From: VAXT01 sp035318925 | GTDB taxonomy: Bacteria; Actinomycetota; Thermoleophilia; Gaiellales; Gaiellaceae | Assembly (NCBI GenBank): GCA_035318925.1 | Contig: DATHDS010000014.1 | Coordinates: forward strand, 186,001 to 250,000 | Reading direction: 5' to 3' | Length of the DNA: 64,000 nt | Shown here: positions 40,696-49,208 of the stretch, piece after piece | Numbering within the stretch: position 1 is the stretch's first letter | Layout of the letters: every line of letters starts with the position of its first letter | Notes under the pieces: generated by a model | The model's input: the letters and a program-made list of their open reading frames with translations, nothing else | Database searches by the model: none | What the model was told of the DNA's origin: nothing | Position numbers and translations under genes: made by a program

Positions 40696-41862
40696 TCACT
40701 GCTCGACGATGAACTGGCCCGGGATGCCCCGCCTCGGAGCCTTGCCGCCGAGCCAGGCGTTGACGGTCGCCCCGACGTCGGCGAACTCCCCTTCGTGAAT
40801 GCGCCCCGCGGCGTTCTTGCCTTCGACGTAGGCGAGCAGCAGCGCGTGCTCGCGCGAGTGATCGGTCGACGGCGTCGTCGGGTCACAGCCGTGGTCGGAG
40901 GTGAGGATCAGCAGGTCGCCGGGCCGGAGCGCACCGAAGATGTCGGGCAGCCGCCGGTCGAAGTCCTGGAGGCAGCGGTGGAAGTTGACGGGATCGTTGC
41001 GGTGCCCCCAGAGCATGTCCGTCTCGACGAGGTTCGTGAACACGAGGCCCTCGTCCAGCTCGCGAAGGAGCTGCTCGGTCTGGTTGATCCCCTCCACGTT
41101 CGAACGCGTCGGATGCGACTCGTCGATGTCGTAGCCGGCGAAGATGTCCCGGATCTTGCCGACGCCGTGCACGGGCTGTCCGGCCTCGCGGACGAGCGTC
41201 AGATAGTTCGGTTGCTTCGGCTTCAGAGAGAAGTCATGGCGATCGGGGGTGCGCACGTAGCTTCCGGGCTCGCCGGTGAAGGGCCGTGCGATGACCCGGC
41301 CCACGGCATGCTTGCCCGTGAGGATCTCGCGCGCGATCTCGCACCCTCGGTAGAGCTCGTCGAGCGGGATCGTGTCGAGATGAGCCGCGACCTGGAAGAC
41401 GGAGTCTGCCGAGGTGTAGACGATCCACTTGCCGGTTCGCTGGTGCTCCTCCCCGAGCTCTTCGATGATCTCCGTCCCCGACGCCGGCTTGTTGCCGAGC
41501 ACGCCCCGTCCGGTTGCGTGCATGAACGGGTCGATGACCTCGAACGGAAAGCCGTGCGGATAGGTGGGCAGCGCCTGAGGAGTGACGATCCCCATCAGCT
41601 CCCAGTGGCCCGTCGTCGTGTCCTTGCCCCTCGAGCGCTCGACGAGCCGCCCCGCAACCGCGGGCGCTCCCGGCTGGGGCGGGCAGCCCTCCAGCGGCTC
41701 GACGTTGCCGAGCCCGAAGGCCTCGAGGTTGGGAAGGTCGAGCCCGCCCACGGCCCGGGCGACGTTGCCCAGGGTGTCGGATCCTTCGTCACCGAACTCG
41801 GCTGCGTCGGGCAACTCGCCCGCGCCGACCGCGTCCAGCACGATGACGCATGCGCGGGACAT
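40696..41862 (-). CDS. deoB: Phosphopentomutase
   Basis: A 388-residue alkaline-phosphatase-superfamily enzyme. Metal-binding residues appear in VIVLDAVGAGELPDA, the phospho-acceptor Thr region in GKDTTTGHWELMG, and LILTSDHGCDPTTPSTDHSREH near the C-terminus. It interconverts ribose/deoxyribose 1- and 5-phosphates in nucleoside salvage. It is encoded just upstream of deoA, forming a small salvage operon. Confidence 0.96.
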   Translation of the reverse strand: MSRACVIVLDAVGAGELPDAAEFGDEGSDTLGNVARAVGGLDLPNLEAFGLGNVEPLEGCPPQPGAPAVAGRLVERSRGKDTTTGHWELMGIVTPQALPTYPHGFPFEVIDPFMHATGRGVLGNKPASGTEIIEELGEEHQRTGKWIVYTSADSVFQVAAHLDTIPLDELYRGCEIAREILTGKHAVGRVIARPFTGEPGSYVRTPDRHDFSLKPKQPNYLTLVREAGQPVHGVGKIRDIFAGYDIDESHPTRSNVEGINQTEQLLRELDEGLVFTNLVETDMLWGHRNDPVNFHRCLQDFDRRLPDIFGALRPGDLLILTSDHGCDPTTPSTDHSREHALLLAYVEGKNAAGRIHEGEFADVGATVNAWLGGKAPRRGIPGQFIVEQ

Positions 41863-41882
41863 GAGGCTATTCTAGGTCGGTC

Positions 41883-42029
41883 ATGGCAACCGTCCTCGGC
41901 CTGTTCGGCTTCATCGTCTTCTGCACCGCCGTCATTTCGCTCGCGGCCGGGGTCACGTGGCTCGTCGTCAAGATCTTCCCCTCCGGCAGCAAGAAGAAGA
42001 AGCCGGAGCCCGAGCCGCAGGCTCCGTAG
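41883..42029 (+). CDS. Small single-span membrane protein
   Basis: 48 residues: one hydrophobic helix (about 3-33, including FGFIVFCTAVISLAAGVTWL) then FPSGSKKKKPEPEPQAP, a Lys cluster followed by a Pro-Glu tail. The run of positive residues right after the helix suggests the tail is cytoplasmic. It is the only plus-strand gene in this region, divergent from deoB and convergent with ald (three bases apart). Small proteins with one helix and a KKK-Pro tail are common in actinobacteria; the function is unknown. Confidence 0.6.
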   Translation: MATVLGLFGFIVFCTAVISLAAGVTWLVVKIFPSGSKKKKPEPEPQAP

Positions 42030-42032
42030 GGC

Positions 42033-43157
42033 TCAAACGGGAGACAGCGGCAGGACGTCTGCGAGCGGCGCGTACTCGAGGCCGTGCGCGTCGGCTACTG
42101 CTTCGTAGGTGATCTTCCCGTCGAGCACGTTCACGCCCCGGGCGAGCTCCGGGTCGCGCGCGACCGCCTCGGCGAGCCCGTGGTCTGCGATTGCCTCGAC
42201 GTACGGCAGCGTCGCGTTCGTCAAGGCCTTCGTCGCCGTGATCGGAACCGCTCCGGGCATGTTCGTTACGCAGTAGTGCGTGACGCCGTCGACGACGTAG
42301 ACGGGATCGGAGTGCGTCGTCGGACGTGAGGTCTCGAAGCAGCCCCCCTGGTCGATCGCGACGTCGGCGATGACCGAGCCGTCTTTCATGCCGGCGATCA
42401 TGTCTCGCGTGACGAGCTTCGGTGCGACTGCGCCGGGAATGAGCACGGCGCCGATGACGACGTCCGCGTCCGCGACCGACTCCTCGATCTGGAGGCTCGA
42501 GGACATGAGGAGCGTCACACGGGAGCCGAGCACCTCCTCCAGGTGGCGCATACGGTCGATCGAGCGTTCGAGGATCGAGACGCTCGCACCAAGCCCGAGC
42601 GCGATCACGGCCGAGTTGTAGCCGACCATCCCGCCTCCGATGACGACGACCTTGCCTGGGGCGACTCCCGGCACGCCGCCGAGCAGAAGGCCCCGGCCGC
42701 CCAGGGGCCGCTCGAGGAAGTAGGCGCCGGCCTGTGACGCGAGGCGACCGGCGATCTCGCTCATCGGGGCAAGCAGCGGGAGGGCGTGATTGGCGGTCTC
42801 GACGGTTTCGTACGCGACCGCGGTGATCCCGCTCTCGATCAGCGCGCGGGTGAGGCCCTCGTCGGCGGCGATATGGAGGTAGGTGAAGAGGACGAGGCCC
42901 TCGCGGAGCCGGTCGTACTCCGCCGGCACGGGCTCCTTCACCTTGAGCAGGAACTCCACGTCGCCCCAGACATCCTCGACCGAGACGATCTGCACGCCCT
43001 CGGCCTCGTACGCCGCGTCCGGGAATGCGCTGCCCTCCCCCGCGCCCCGCTCCACGAGCACGTCGTGCCCGCGCAGGATCAGCTCGCGAGCACCGGCAGG
43101 CGTCAGCGCGACGCGGTACTCGTCGGACTTGATCTCCTTTGCGACGCCGATCCTCAT
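42033..43157 (-). CDS. ald: Alanine dehydrogenase
   Basis: About 374 residues from ATG 43157. The N-terminus MRIGVAKEIKSDEYRVALTP, the substrate Lys/His region (FLLKVKEPVPAEY, FTYLHIAAD), the NAD-binding KVVVIGGGMVGYNSAVIALG, and SVIADVAIDQGGCFETSRP with THYCVTNMPGAVP identify the enzyme. It interconverts L-alanine and pyruvate + ammonia with NAD. The gene has its own promoter region upstream (43158-43352). Confidence 0.95.
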   Translation of the reverse strand: MRIGVAKEIKSDEYRVALTPAGARELILRGHDVLVERGAGEGSAFPDAAYEAEGVQIVSVEDVWGDVEFLLKVKEPVPAEYDRLREGLVLFTYLHIAADEGLTRALIESGITAVAYETVETANHALPLLAPMSEIAGRLASQAGAYFLERPLGGRGLLLGGVPGVAPGKVVVIGGGMVGYNSAVIALGLGASVSILERSIDRMRHLEEVLGSRVTLLMSSSLQIEESVADADVVIGAVLIPGAVAPKLVTRDMIAGMKDGSVIADVAIDQGGCFETSRPTTHSDPVYVVDGVTHYCVTNMPGAVPITATKALTNATLPYVEAIADHGLAEAVARDPELARGVNVLDGKITYEAVADAHGLEYAPLADVLPLSPV

Positions 43158-43265
43158 CTCGAGCGGGGCAACCTTACCTTTCCCACTGTTGACACATTCT
43201 CGCTGCACACGGGCGCGATTTTCGCCGCTAGGCTCAAATCGGAGGGAGGCAAGCGGCCGGCCCCC

Positions 43266-43308
43266 GGAGAGATGTCCCGATGGGTCATGTCTGTGCGGTC
43301 ATGTCTCC
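43266..43308. repeat. Short direct and inverted repeats upstream of ald
   Basis: GGTCATGTCT occurs at 43283-43292 and again at 43297-43306, a 14-base offset, with a related GATGTCCC copy just before. GGAGA (43266) and TCTCC (43304) bound the cluster as inverted ends. It lies in the 195-base gap between the DUF3866 gene and ald. It could be a regulator-binding site or the remnant of a mobile-element end. Confidence 0.45.
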
Positions 43309-43352
43309 GCAAGCCGCTCGATGAGCTTGCGCTCCTCGGAGCCGAGCCACGA

Positions 43353-44339
43353 TCAGACCGCCAGACGCCGGGCGAGCTTGCCGGCGGCGAACGCCGAGGC
43401 GAAGAACCAGGGGTCCTCGTCAGGCCCGCGGCCCATGTGCTCGAGTGGCAGCCCGGCGCACGCCTCGCGCCAGCCGTCGACATCCACCTCTTCGCGCGCG
43501 GTGAGCCAGTCCGGAGCCTCGAGACCGGCCGGCCACGCCACCGTCACTTTGCCGATCGCGAGCTCGAGCACCGCTCGCGTGTGGTGCGAGACGCCCTGGT
43601 GACGCTCTCGTCCATCGCGCTCGGACACGCGCACGGCGAGCACCGGCGAGCCGCCGAGCGCGCTCGCCGCGTTCGCAGCCTCCGCGGCGGCAACTCCGCC
43701 GTGACCGAGCGCCGAGGCCGTGCCGACGATCCCCGGCCCGACCGCGCAGACCACAGCCGCAAACCCCTCGGCTCTGGCCCAGGCAAGGGCCGAGGCGACG
43801 CCAACCGCCTGCGCATCGCCGTCGAAACAGGCACCGGCTGCGATCCCCAGCTCGACCAGGCCGCGCTTCTTCAGGGCACGCAGCGAGTCGGACAGCGAGA
43901 CGGGCAGCGCTCCTCCGCTCACCTGGACATACGCGACACGAAGGCCTTCGCCGATCCCCGCGCAGGCCGGCGCGAGCTGGGAGTGCAGCGAGCAGCAGAC
44001 GACGGGCATGCCCTCGAGGCTCTCGGCGAGGGCTCCGTCCTCCTCCACGTGGCGAACCGCGGCCTGGAGCGGCGTGTAGGGCAGGGTCATCACATGCGCG
44101 CCCGGGTCGGCCGCCAGCTCGAGGCCTCTCGTGAGGTTCACGTAGAGCACGTCGAACCCGCCGCTGCCGAGCTCGAGCTCCCGGGCCTGGACGTTGACGA
44201 TCACCTCGTCGCCGGACTCGACCGGGCCGGTCACGCGTGGGTATGCGACGCAGGGCTCGCCGTCGACCTCGATCCTCGCAAGCTCCTCGAGGCGCTCGAC
44301 CACTGCCGTGACGATCCCCCGCCGGAGGCTAGGGGGCAT
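43353..44339 (-). CDS. DUF3866 family protein
   Basis: About 328 residues from ATG 44339. The start LRRGIVTAVVERLEE, AYPRVTGPVESGDEVIVNV and the FDVLYVNLTRG segment match actinobacterial DUF3866 proteins, which have a small beta-barrel N-terminal domain and a Rossmann-like C-terminal part (VVCAVGPGIVGTASALGHGG, SHHTRAVLELA). The function is not established. The ATG overlaps the stop of the peptidase gene by 11 bases; a GTG at 44303 would give a shorter form lacking the typical RRG start. Confidence 0.8.
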   Translation of the reverse strand: MPPSLRRGIVTAVVERLEELARIEVDGEPCVAYPRVTGPVESGDEVIVNVQARELELGSGGFDVLYVNLTRGLELAADPGAHVMTLPYTPLQAAVRHVEEDGALAESLEGMPVVCCSLHSQLAPACAGIGEGLRVAYVQVSGGALPVSLSDSLRALKKRGLVELGIAAGACFDGDAQAVGVASALAWARAEGFAAVVCAVGPGIVGTASALGHGGVAAAEAANAASALGGSPVLAVRVSERDGRERHQGVSHHTRAVLELAIGKVTVAWPAGLEAPDWLTAREEVDVDGWREACAGLPLEHMGRGPDEDPWFFASAFAAGKLARRLAV

Positions 44340-45456
44340 CCGTCTCGCGCGCGACGTCCACAAGAGCGAGCGTCACGTCGACCATGCGCTCGAGGTCGGA
44401 GATGGCGATGTGCTCGTCGGGCGTATGGATCTCGGCCATCCCGTTCGCGAGGTTGACGCACTGGAGGCCGCGGTCGTTGAAGACGTTCGCGTCGGCCGCG
44501 CCGCCGCTGAGCGTGAACGCGGGCTCGAAGCCCGTTCGCTCGAGAGCTACGCGCGCCAGGCGAACGACAAAGTCGTCGCGCTTGAAGCGATAGCCGCTGT
44601 AGCTCTTGTGCACCTCGGTCTCGACCTGGCAATCCTCGAGCCCCGCGGCGAACGTGATCGCCTCCAGCATCTCGCGCACGAGGTCGGCGAGCTTCTGCTG
44701 ATCATGCGAGCGCGCCTCGGCGAGAAAGGTGCACCACTCGGGAATGATGTTTCCGGCCGTGCCGCCGTTGATGATCCCGACGTTCGCGGTCGAGTCCTCG
44801 TCGATGCGACCGAGCTTGAAGTCCGCGATCGCTTTCGACGCGGCGGCGATCGCCGAGCGGCCCTCTTCCGGATACATGCCGGAGTGAGCGGCGCGCCCGT
44901 GGAAGCGCACCTCCATCGAGTGGGCATACGGCGCGCCGAGGACGACCTCGCCGATCGGAGCTGCCTGGTCGTAGACGTAGCCGACCCGCGCGTGCAGCCG
45001 CTCCTGGTCGAACGCGGCCGCACCGTGCAGGCCCGTCTCTTCCTTCGGCGTGAAGAGGAGCTCGATCCCTGCGTGCGGACGGTTCTCGGCCAGCAATCGG
45101 CGAACCGCCTCGAGCATGACCGCGACGGCCGCCTTGTCGTCGGCGCCGAGAATCGTCCCCGCCGCGTTGCGGATGACGCCGTCCGTGAGCACCGGCTCGA
45201 TCGGGCCCTCGGGCGGCACCGTGTCCAGGTGCGCGCAGAAGAAGAGCGGCGTCCCGGTCTCGTCCGTCGGGCCGATCCGGGTGTAGAGATTGCCGGCGTT
45301 CGAGCCGATCTTGGCGCCCGCGTCGTCCTCGGCGACGTCGAGACCGAGGTCACGCACGTACGCCGCCACCCGATCGGCAACGACGCGCTCGTCACCGGGT
45401 GGGCTGGGGAGAGCGGCGAGCTCCGTGAAGAGCGAGACGACCTCGTCGTTCGGCAC
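44329..45456 (-). CDS. M20/PepT-like metallopeptidase
   Basis: About 375 residues from GTG 45456. The di-zinc ligands of M20 peptidases are visible: His-x-Asp in FFCAHLDTVPPEGP, the bridging Asp in ILGADDKAAVAVMLE, Glu-Glu in FTPKEETGLHG, and His in NLANGMAEIHTPDEH. The dimerisation/lid domain sits at about 180-295 (FHGRAAHSGMYPEEGRSA). The closest type is peptidase T/PepT-like tripeptidase, though substrate is not certain. It is 20 bases after pyrG. Confidence 0.88.
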   Translation of the reverse strand: MPNDEVVSLFTELAALPSPPGDERVVADRVAAYVRDLGLDVAEDDAGAKIGSNAGNLYTRIGPTDETGTPLFFCAHLDTVPPEGPIEPVLTDGVIRNAAGTILGADDKAAVAVMLEAVRRLLAENRPHAGIELLFTPKEETGLHGAAAFDQERLHARVGYVYDQAAPIGEVVLGAPYAHSMEVRFHGRAAHSGMYPEEGRSAIAAASKAIADFKLGRIDEDSTANVGIINGGTAGNIIPEWCTFLAEARSHDQQKLADLVREMLEAITFAAGLEDCQVETEVHKSYSGYRFKRDDFVVRLARVALERTGFEPAFTLSGGAADANVFNDRGLQCVNLANGMAEIHTPDEHIAISDLERMVDVTLALVDVARETDAP

Positions 45457-45476
45457 GAGGCCGATCCTAGAAGGAG

Positions 45477-47123
45477 CTACACCCTGGTGACGACCGGCGC
45501 TGCCTGACCGGCCCGCTCGGCTGCGCGTGTGAGCGCCGCCCCGACGAACTCGCGGAAGAGCGGCGCGGGCCGGGTCGGCCGGGACTTGAACTCCGGGTGG
45601 AACTGACTGGCGACGAACCACGGGTGATCGGGCAGCTCGATGATCTCGACCAGGCGCCCTTCCTGGAACGTGCCCGACACGACGAGGCCCGCCTCGACGA
45701 GGCGCTCACGGAAGTGGTTGTTCACCTCGTAGCGGTGCCGATGGCGCTCGTGCACGATCGCCTCGCCGTAGCTCTCGCGGACCCGCGTCCCCTCGGCGAG
45801 CTCGACGGCCTGCGCGCCGAGGCGCATCGTCCCGCCGAGATCCTCGATCTCCTTCTGCTCCGGGAGCAGGTCGATCACCGGATACGGCGTCTCGGGGTCC
45901 ATCTCGGTCGAGTTGGCGCCCGCGAAGCCCACGACGTGCCGCGCGAACTCCGAGACCGCCACGTGCATGCCGAGGCAGATCCCGAGATACGGGATGCCCT
46001 GCTCGCGGGCGACGCGACAGGCGAGGATCTTGCCCTCCCAGCCCCGCGACCCGAAGCCACCGGGAATGAGCACGCCGTCGACCTCCTCCAGCTCCGCGCG
46101 TGCCTCCTCGACTGACATCCCCTCGGCGTCCACCCAGCGCACGCCGACGTGCGTGCCGTGGTGGATGCCCGCGTGCTTCAGCGCCTCGTGGACCGAGAGG
46201 TATGCGTCGTGGAGCTTCACGTACTTCCCGACGAGAGCGATCTGCACTTCGCCCTGAAGCTCCCCGATGCGCTGAGTCAACTCGGCCCACTCGGCGAGCT
46301 CGGCCGTCCCCGGGGGAAGCTCGAGCTTCTGCACGACGAGCTCGTCGAGCCCCTCGGCCTGGAGCTCCTCCGGAACGAGGTAGACGTCGGGCACGTCGCG
46401 GTTGACGACGACTGCGCCGGGCTCAATGTCCGCGAAGAGCGCGATCTTGTCGCGCAGGTCGTGCGCGAGCTCGTCCTTCGTCCGGCAAACGACGATGTCC
46501 GGGTGGATACCGATGCGTCGCAGCTCGTTCACCGAGTGCTGCGTCGGCTTCGTCTTCAGCTCGCCGGCCGAGTCGACGAACGGGACGTACGTGACGTGCA
46601 GGTAGAGCACGTTCCCCGGTCCCGCCTCGCGCCGGAACTGTCGGATCGCCTCGAGGAACGGGAGCGACTCGATATCGCCGACCGTTCCGCCGATCTCGGT
46701 GATGACGACGTCGGTGTCGGTCGCCTCTGCGACCCGGCGGATCCGCTCCTTGATCTCGTTCGTGATGTGCGGGATCACCTGCACGGTCGAGCCGAGGTAT
46801 TCGCCCTTCCGCTCCTTGCGCAGCACCGCGTACCAGACCGAGCCCGACGTGTGGTTCGCGTTCCGCGAAAGGTTCTCGTCGACGAAGCGCTCGTAGTGCC
46901 CGATGTCGAGATCGGTCTCGGCGCCGTCCTCGGTGACGAACACCTCCCCGTGCTGGAACGGACTCATCGTCCCCGGGTCGACGTTGATGTACGGGTCGAA
47001 CTTCTGAACCTGGACCTTGAGCCCGCGCGCCTTGAGCAGTCGCCCGAGCGAGGCGGCCGTGATTCCCTTGCCGAGGGACGAGACGACCCCGCCGGTGACG
47101 AACACGTATTTCGTCGCGGTCAG
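45477..47123 (-). CDS. pyrG: CTP synthase, probable CTG start
   Basis: About 548 residues if started at CTG 47123, 542 if at GTG 47105. The synthetase domain has FVTGGVVSSLGKGITAASLG (P-loop), KFDPYINVDPGTMSPFQHGE and ITEIGGTVGDIESLPFLE. The glutaminase domain has LGICLGMHVAVSEFAR with the Cys nucleophile, and WFVASQFHPEFKSRP with His and Glu. The enzyme makes CTP from UTP with glutamine ammonia. Family members begin Met-Thr-Lys-Tyr; only the CTG form restores TKYVFVTGG, and it has a GGGAG five bases upstream, while the GTG has none. Confidence 0.94.
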   Translation of the reverse strand: MTATKYVFVTGGVVSSLGKGITAASLGRLLKARGLKVQVQKFDPYINVDPGTMSPFQHGEVFVTEDGAETDLDIGHYERFVDENLSRNANHTSGSVWYAVLRKERKGEYLGSTVQVIPHITNEIKERIRRVAEATDTDVVITEIGGTVGDIESLPFLEAIRQFRREAGPGNVLYLHVTYVPFVDSAGELKTKPTQHSVNELRRIGIHPDIVVCRTKDELAHDLRDKIALFADIEPGAVVVNRDVPDVYLVPEELQAEGLDELVVQKLELPPGTAELAEWAELTQRIGELQGEVQIALVGKYVKLHDAYLSVHEALKHAGIHHGTHVGVRWVDAEGMSVEEARAELEEVDGVLIPGGFGSRGWEGKILACRVAREQGIPYLGICLGMHVAVSEFARHVVGFAGANSTEMDPETPYPVIDLLPEQKEIEDLGGTMRLGAQAVELAEGTRVRESYGEAIVHERHRHRYEVNNHFRERLVEAGLVVSGTFQEGRLVEIIELPDHPWFVASQFHPEFKSRPTRPAPLFREFVGAALTRAAERAGQAAPVVTRV

Positions 47124-48337
47124 GATCGCTCCCGTCCGAGGCGGTCGAGCGCGCTCAGACCCGGCGTCCGCTCGATCAACTCACCGAGGGAGCGCCGTTC
47201 ACCGAGGAGCGTCAGCCCGGCTAGCGCACCAATCGCCAGCCAGCGCCTGGATCCCGTGAGACGGCTCACGGAACTCAAGCCTAGCATCGCGCCGAGCGCG
47301 TTCGATCCTGAGTCCCCGAGCATCGCCATCTCCCGGAGATCGTATGGAGCGAGGATGACGGCGGGCGCGAGCGGCGCGCCAAGCGGGATCGCGGCCAGCG
47401 CGTAGGCCTTCAGCGCGCGGCCCGGCTTCGTGTCCAGCTGGTTGAGCGCGTTCGCGGCCAGGCCGACGAGGAGCGCGCCGGAGACCTTGCGCGTCGCTAG
47501 GAGCCCGACGAGGGGGATGCCGACCAGCTTCAGGACGCCGGTTGTCCGGCCCGACCGGAGATGGTCCCGAAAGCCCCGTTCGGGCCCCGACCAGAGGTCG
47601 TCGACCAGGCCGATTGCGGCGACCGCCGCCACTGCGGGGTTGCGGCGGACGCCGACCGTCCAGCCGACGAGAGGCAGGCGGAGGCCGCGGTGGTTGACGC
47701 CGAGTGGCCCAAAGGCGAGCACGAGATGCACGAACTGCCTGCCGCGATGCAAGAACCCGCGAAGATCGCGCCCGGTGGCGCGATGGCGAAGGTCGATCTC
47801 GACCTCTTCGACGGTCAGGCCACCGCGTACCGCGTCCACGGTCATTCTGGCTTCGGAGCCGGCGAATCCGAACGCGAGCGGGAACACCCGCCGGCGTGCG
47901 GCAGGCGAAAGCCCACGCTGACCGGAGATCGGCTCGCGGGTCTCGAGGCCGCACGCCATGTGAATCAGCGCCCGCGCCGTTCGCTTGACAATCCCGAACC
48001 CGCCGCCCTGCCTCTCAGAAAACACGGCGATTGCGAGATCGGCGCCACTCTCGAGCAACGGCCATAGGTCGCCGGCAAGGTCGGCGTCGCAAAGCAGCAG
48101 GCGCCCTGGAGAGGCAGCCTGCTCGGCCATGCTGAGGGCCTGCCCCTTGCCGCGACGCGGGAGCCGTAGGACGCGGGCGCCGGCCCGCTGGGCCTCCGCG
48201 CCGGTTGCGTCGCGAGACCCGTCGTCGGCGACGATCACCTCGGCCGCCGGAAACGTCTCCCTCAGCGCCGCGACCGTCGCCGCGATCGTCCGCTCCTCGT
48301 CACGGGCGGCGACGAGGATCGCCGCCGGCTCAGCCAC
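47120..48337 (-). CDS. GT2 glycosyltransferase fused to a partial MraY/WecA-like domain
   Basis: 405 residues from GTG 48337, overlapping mctB by eight bases. Residues 5-205 are a GT2 domain: ILVAARDEERTIAATVAALR, VIVADDGSRDATG, LRLPRRGKGQALSMAE, LLLCDADLAGDLWP and PISGQRGLSPAARRRVFPLA. Residues 215-385 resemble polyprenyl-phosphate phosphoglycosyltransferases: LVDDLWSGPERGFRDHLRSG, NALNQLDTKPGRALKAYALA and AMLGDSGSNALGAMLGL. The N-terminal helices and the DG/His loop of full MraY/WecA are missing. An integral-membrane, lipid-carrier glycosyltransferase role is my inference. Confidence 0.7.
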   Translation of the reverse strand: MAEPAAILVAARDEERTIAATVAALRETFPAAEVIVADDGSRDATGAEAQRAGARVLRLPRRGKGQALSMAEQAASPGRLLLCDADLAGDLWPLLESGADLAIAVFSERQGGGFGIVKRTARALIHMACGLETREPISGQRGLSPAARRRVFPLAFGFAGSEARMTVDAVRGGLTVEEVEIDLRHRATGRDLRGFLHRGRQFVHLVLAFGPLGVNHRGLRLPLVGWTVGVRRNPAVAAVAAIGLVDDLWSGPERGFRDHLRSGRTTGVLKLVGIPLVGLLATRKVSGALLVGLAANALNQLDTKPGRALKAYALAAIPLGAPLAPAVILAPYDLREMAMLGDSGSNALGAMLGLSSVSRLTGSRRWLAIGALAGLTLLGERRSLGELIERTPGLSALDRLGRERS

Positions 48338-49208
48338 CCGCCTGGACCGGTAGCGGCTCGATGGGCGGGATGATCCCGTCTCCCGCCGATGCATCCACGC
48401 CGTAGCTCCCGATCGGGCTCCCGGAGAGCAGCAGCGCGAGGGCGAGCCGCCCCGCAGGGGCATCGACGTCGTCGACAGTCGAGAGGCCGTCGGCGCTCCA
48501 GGCCCCAACCGCGGAGCGGTCTTCGCCGGACGTCTCGACACCGATCGTCGGAACGGGCGCGTCCGCAAGGCCCGAGTAGAGCCCCGACAGAAAGAGGCTC
48601 GTCTCGCCTTTCTGCGGATCGGCGGTTCGCGCGATGACGACCCCGTCCGCGGTACGCCGAAAGCTCCCGGCTTTCTCCTCGACGAGCACCGGCGTCAGAG
48701 CATCCCAGCCGGGCGTGTCGCCGCCGTCGATGAGCTCGCGGGCGAGCTCTCGCCCGAGCTGGTCGAGCCCGGCGGCGCGGTACTGCCTGAGCTCGCCGTT
48801 GAGCTTGCCGTCGACGGTCCCGACGTTGATGGGCACCTTGACGGCGCGCATCCGGACCGGCGTGCTCGCGCCCGCATCCCCGATCGCACGCTCGATGTCC
48901 TGCCTGATGCCCGCCTTGGCGTCGCCGACGAACAGGATCGCGATCCGCTTTCCCTGCAGGCGATTGGCGATGAGAGCGGGGTACGCGTTCTTGACGAACG
49001 CGCGGATCGCCTTCTGCTCACGGGTGAAGTTCGCGCGGCCCTCGCCGGCCGCCTCGAGCTGGGCATTGAGGCTGTTGACGTCGCTCTTCAGCGCCTGCTT
49101 CTCCGCGTCGTCGACCTTCCCGCTCATGGCGACGCCGACCAGTATCCCGATCAGGAGCGCGACGAAGACCGCCGCGAGCGAGGCCACGTGATAGCGAAGA
49201 TCGAACAT
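48330..49208 (-). CDS. MctB-like copper transport/outer channel protein
   Basis: A 292-residue protein. One N-terminal membrane helix (MFDLRYHVASLAAVFVALLI, about 5-28) is followed by a coiled coil (32-60) and two alpha/beta outer domains, the pattern of M. tuberculosis Rv1698 (MctB), linked to copper efflux and channel activity. As there, it is encoded between steA/recN and pyrG. It overlaps the GT2-fusion gene. No copper-binding Cys cluster is evident, so a copper role should be treated as inferred. Confidence 0.8.
   Translation of the reverse strand: MFDLRYHVASLAAVFVALLIGILVGVAMSGKVDDAEKQALKSDVNSLNAQLEAAGEGRANFTREQKAIRAFVKNAYPALIANRLQGKRIAILFVGDAKAGIRQDIERAIGDAGASTPVRMRAVKVPINVGTVDGKLNGELRQYRAAGLDQLGRELARELIDGGDTPGWDALTPVLVEEKAGSFRRTADGVVIARTADPQKGETSLFLSGLYSGLADAPVPTIGVETSGEDRSAVGAWSADGLSTVDDVDAPAGRLALALLLSGSPIGSYGVDASAGDGIIPPIEPLPVQAGG

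Noticed and set aside
43189..43194. A TTGACA -35 promoter element on the plus strand
   Set aside because: No acceptable -10 element lies 16-18 bases downstream and no plus-strand gene follows.
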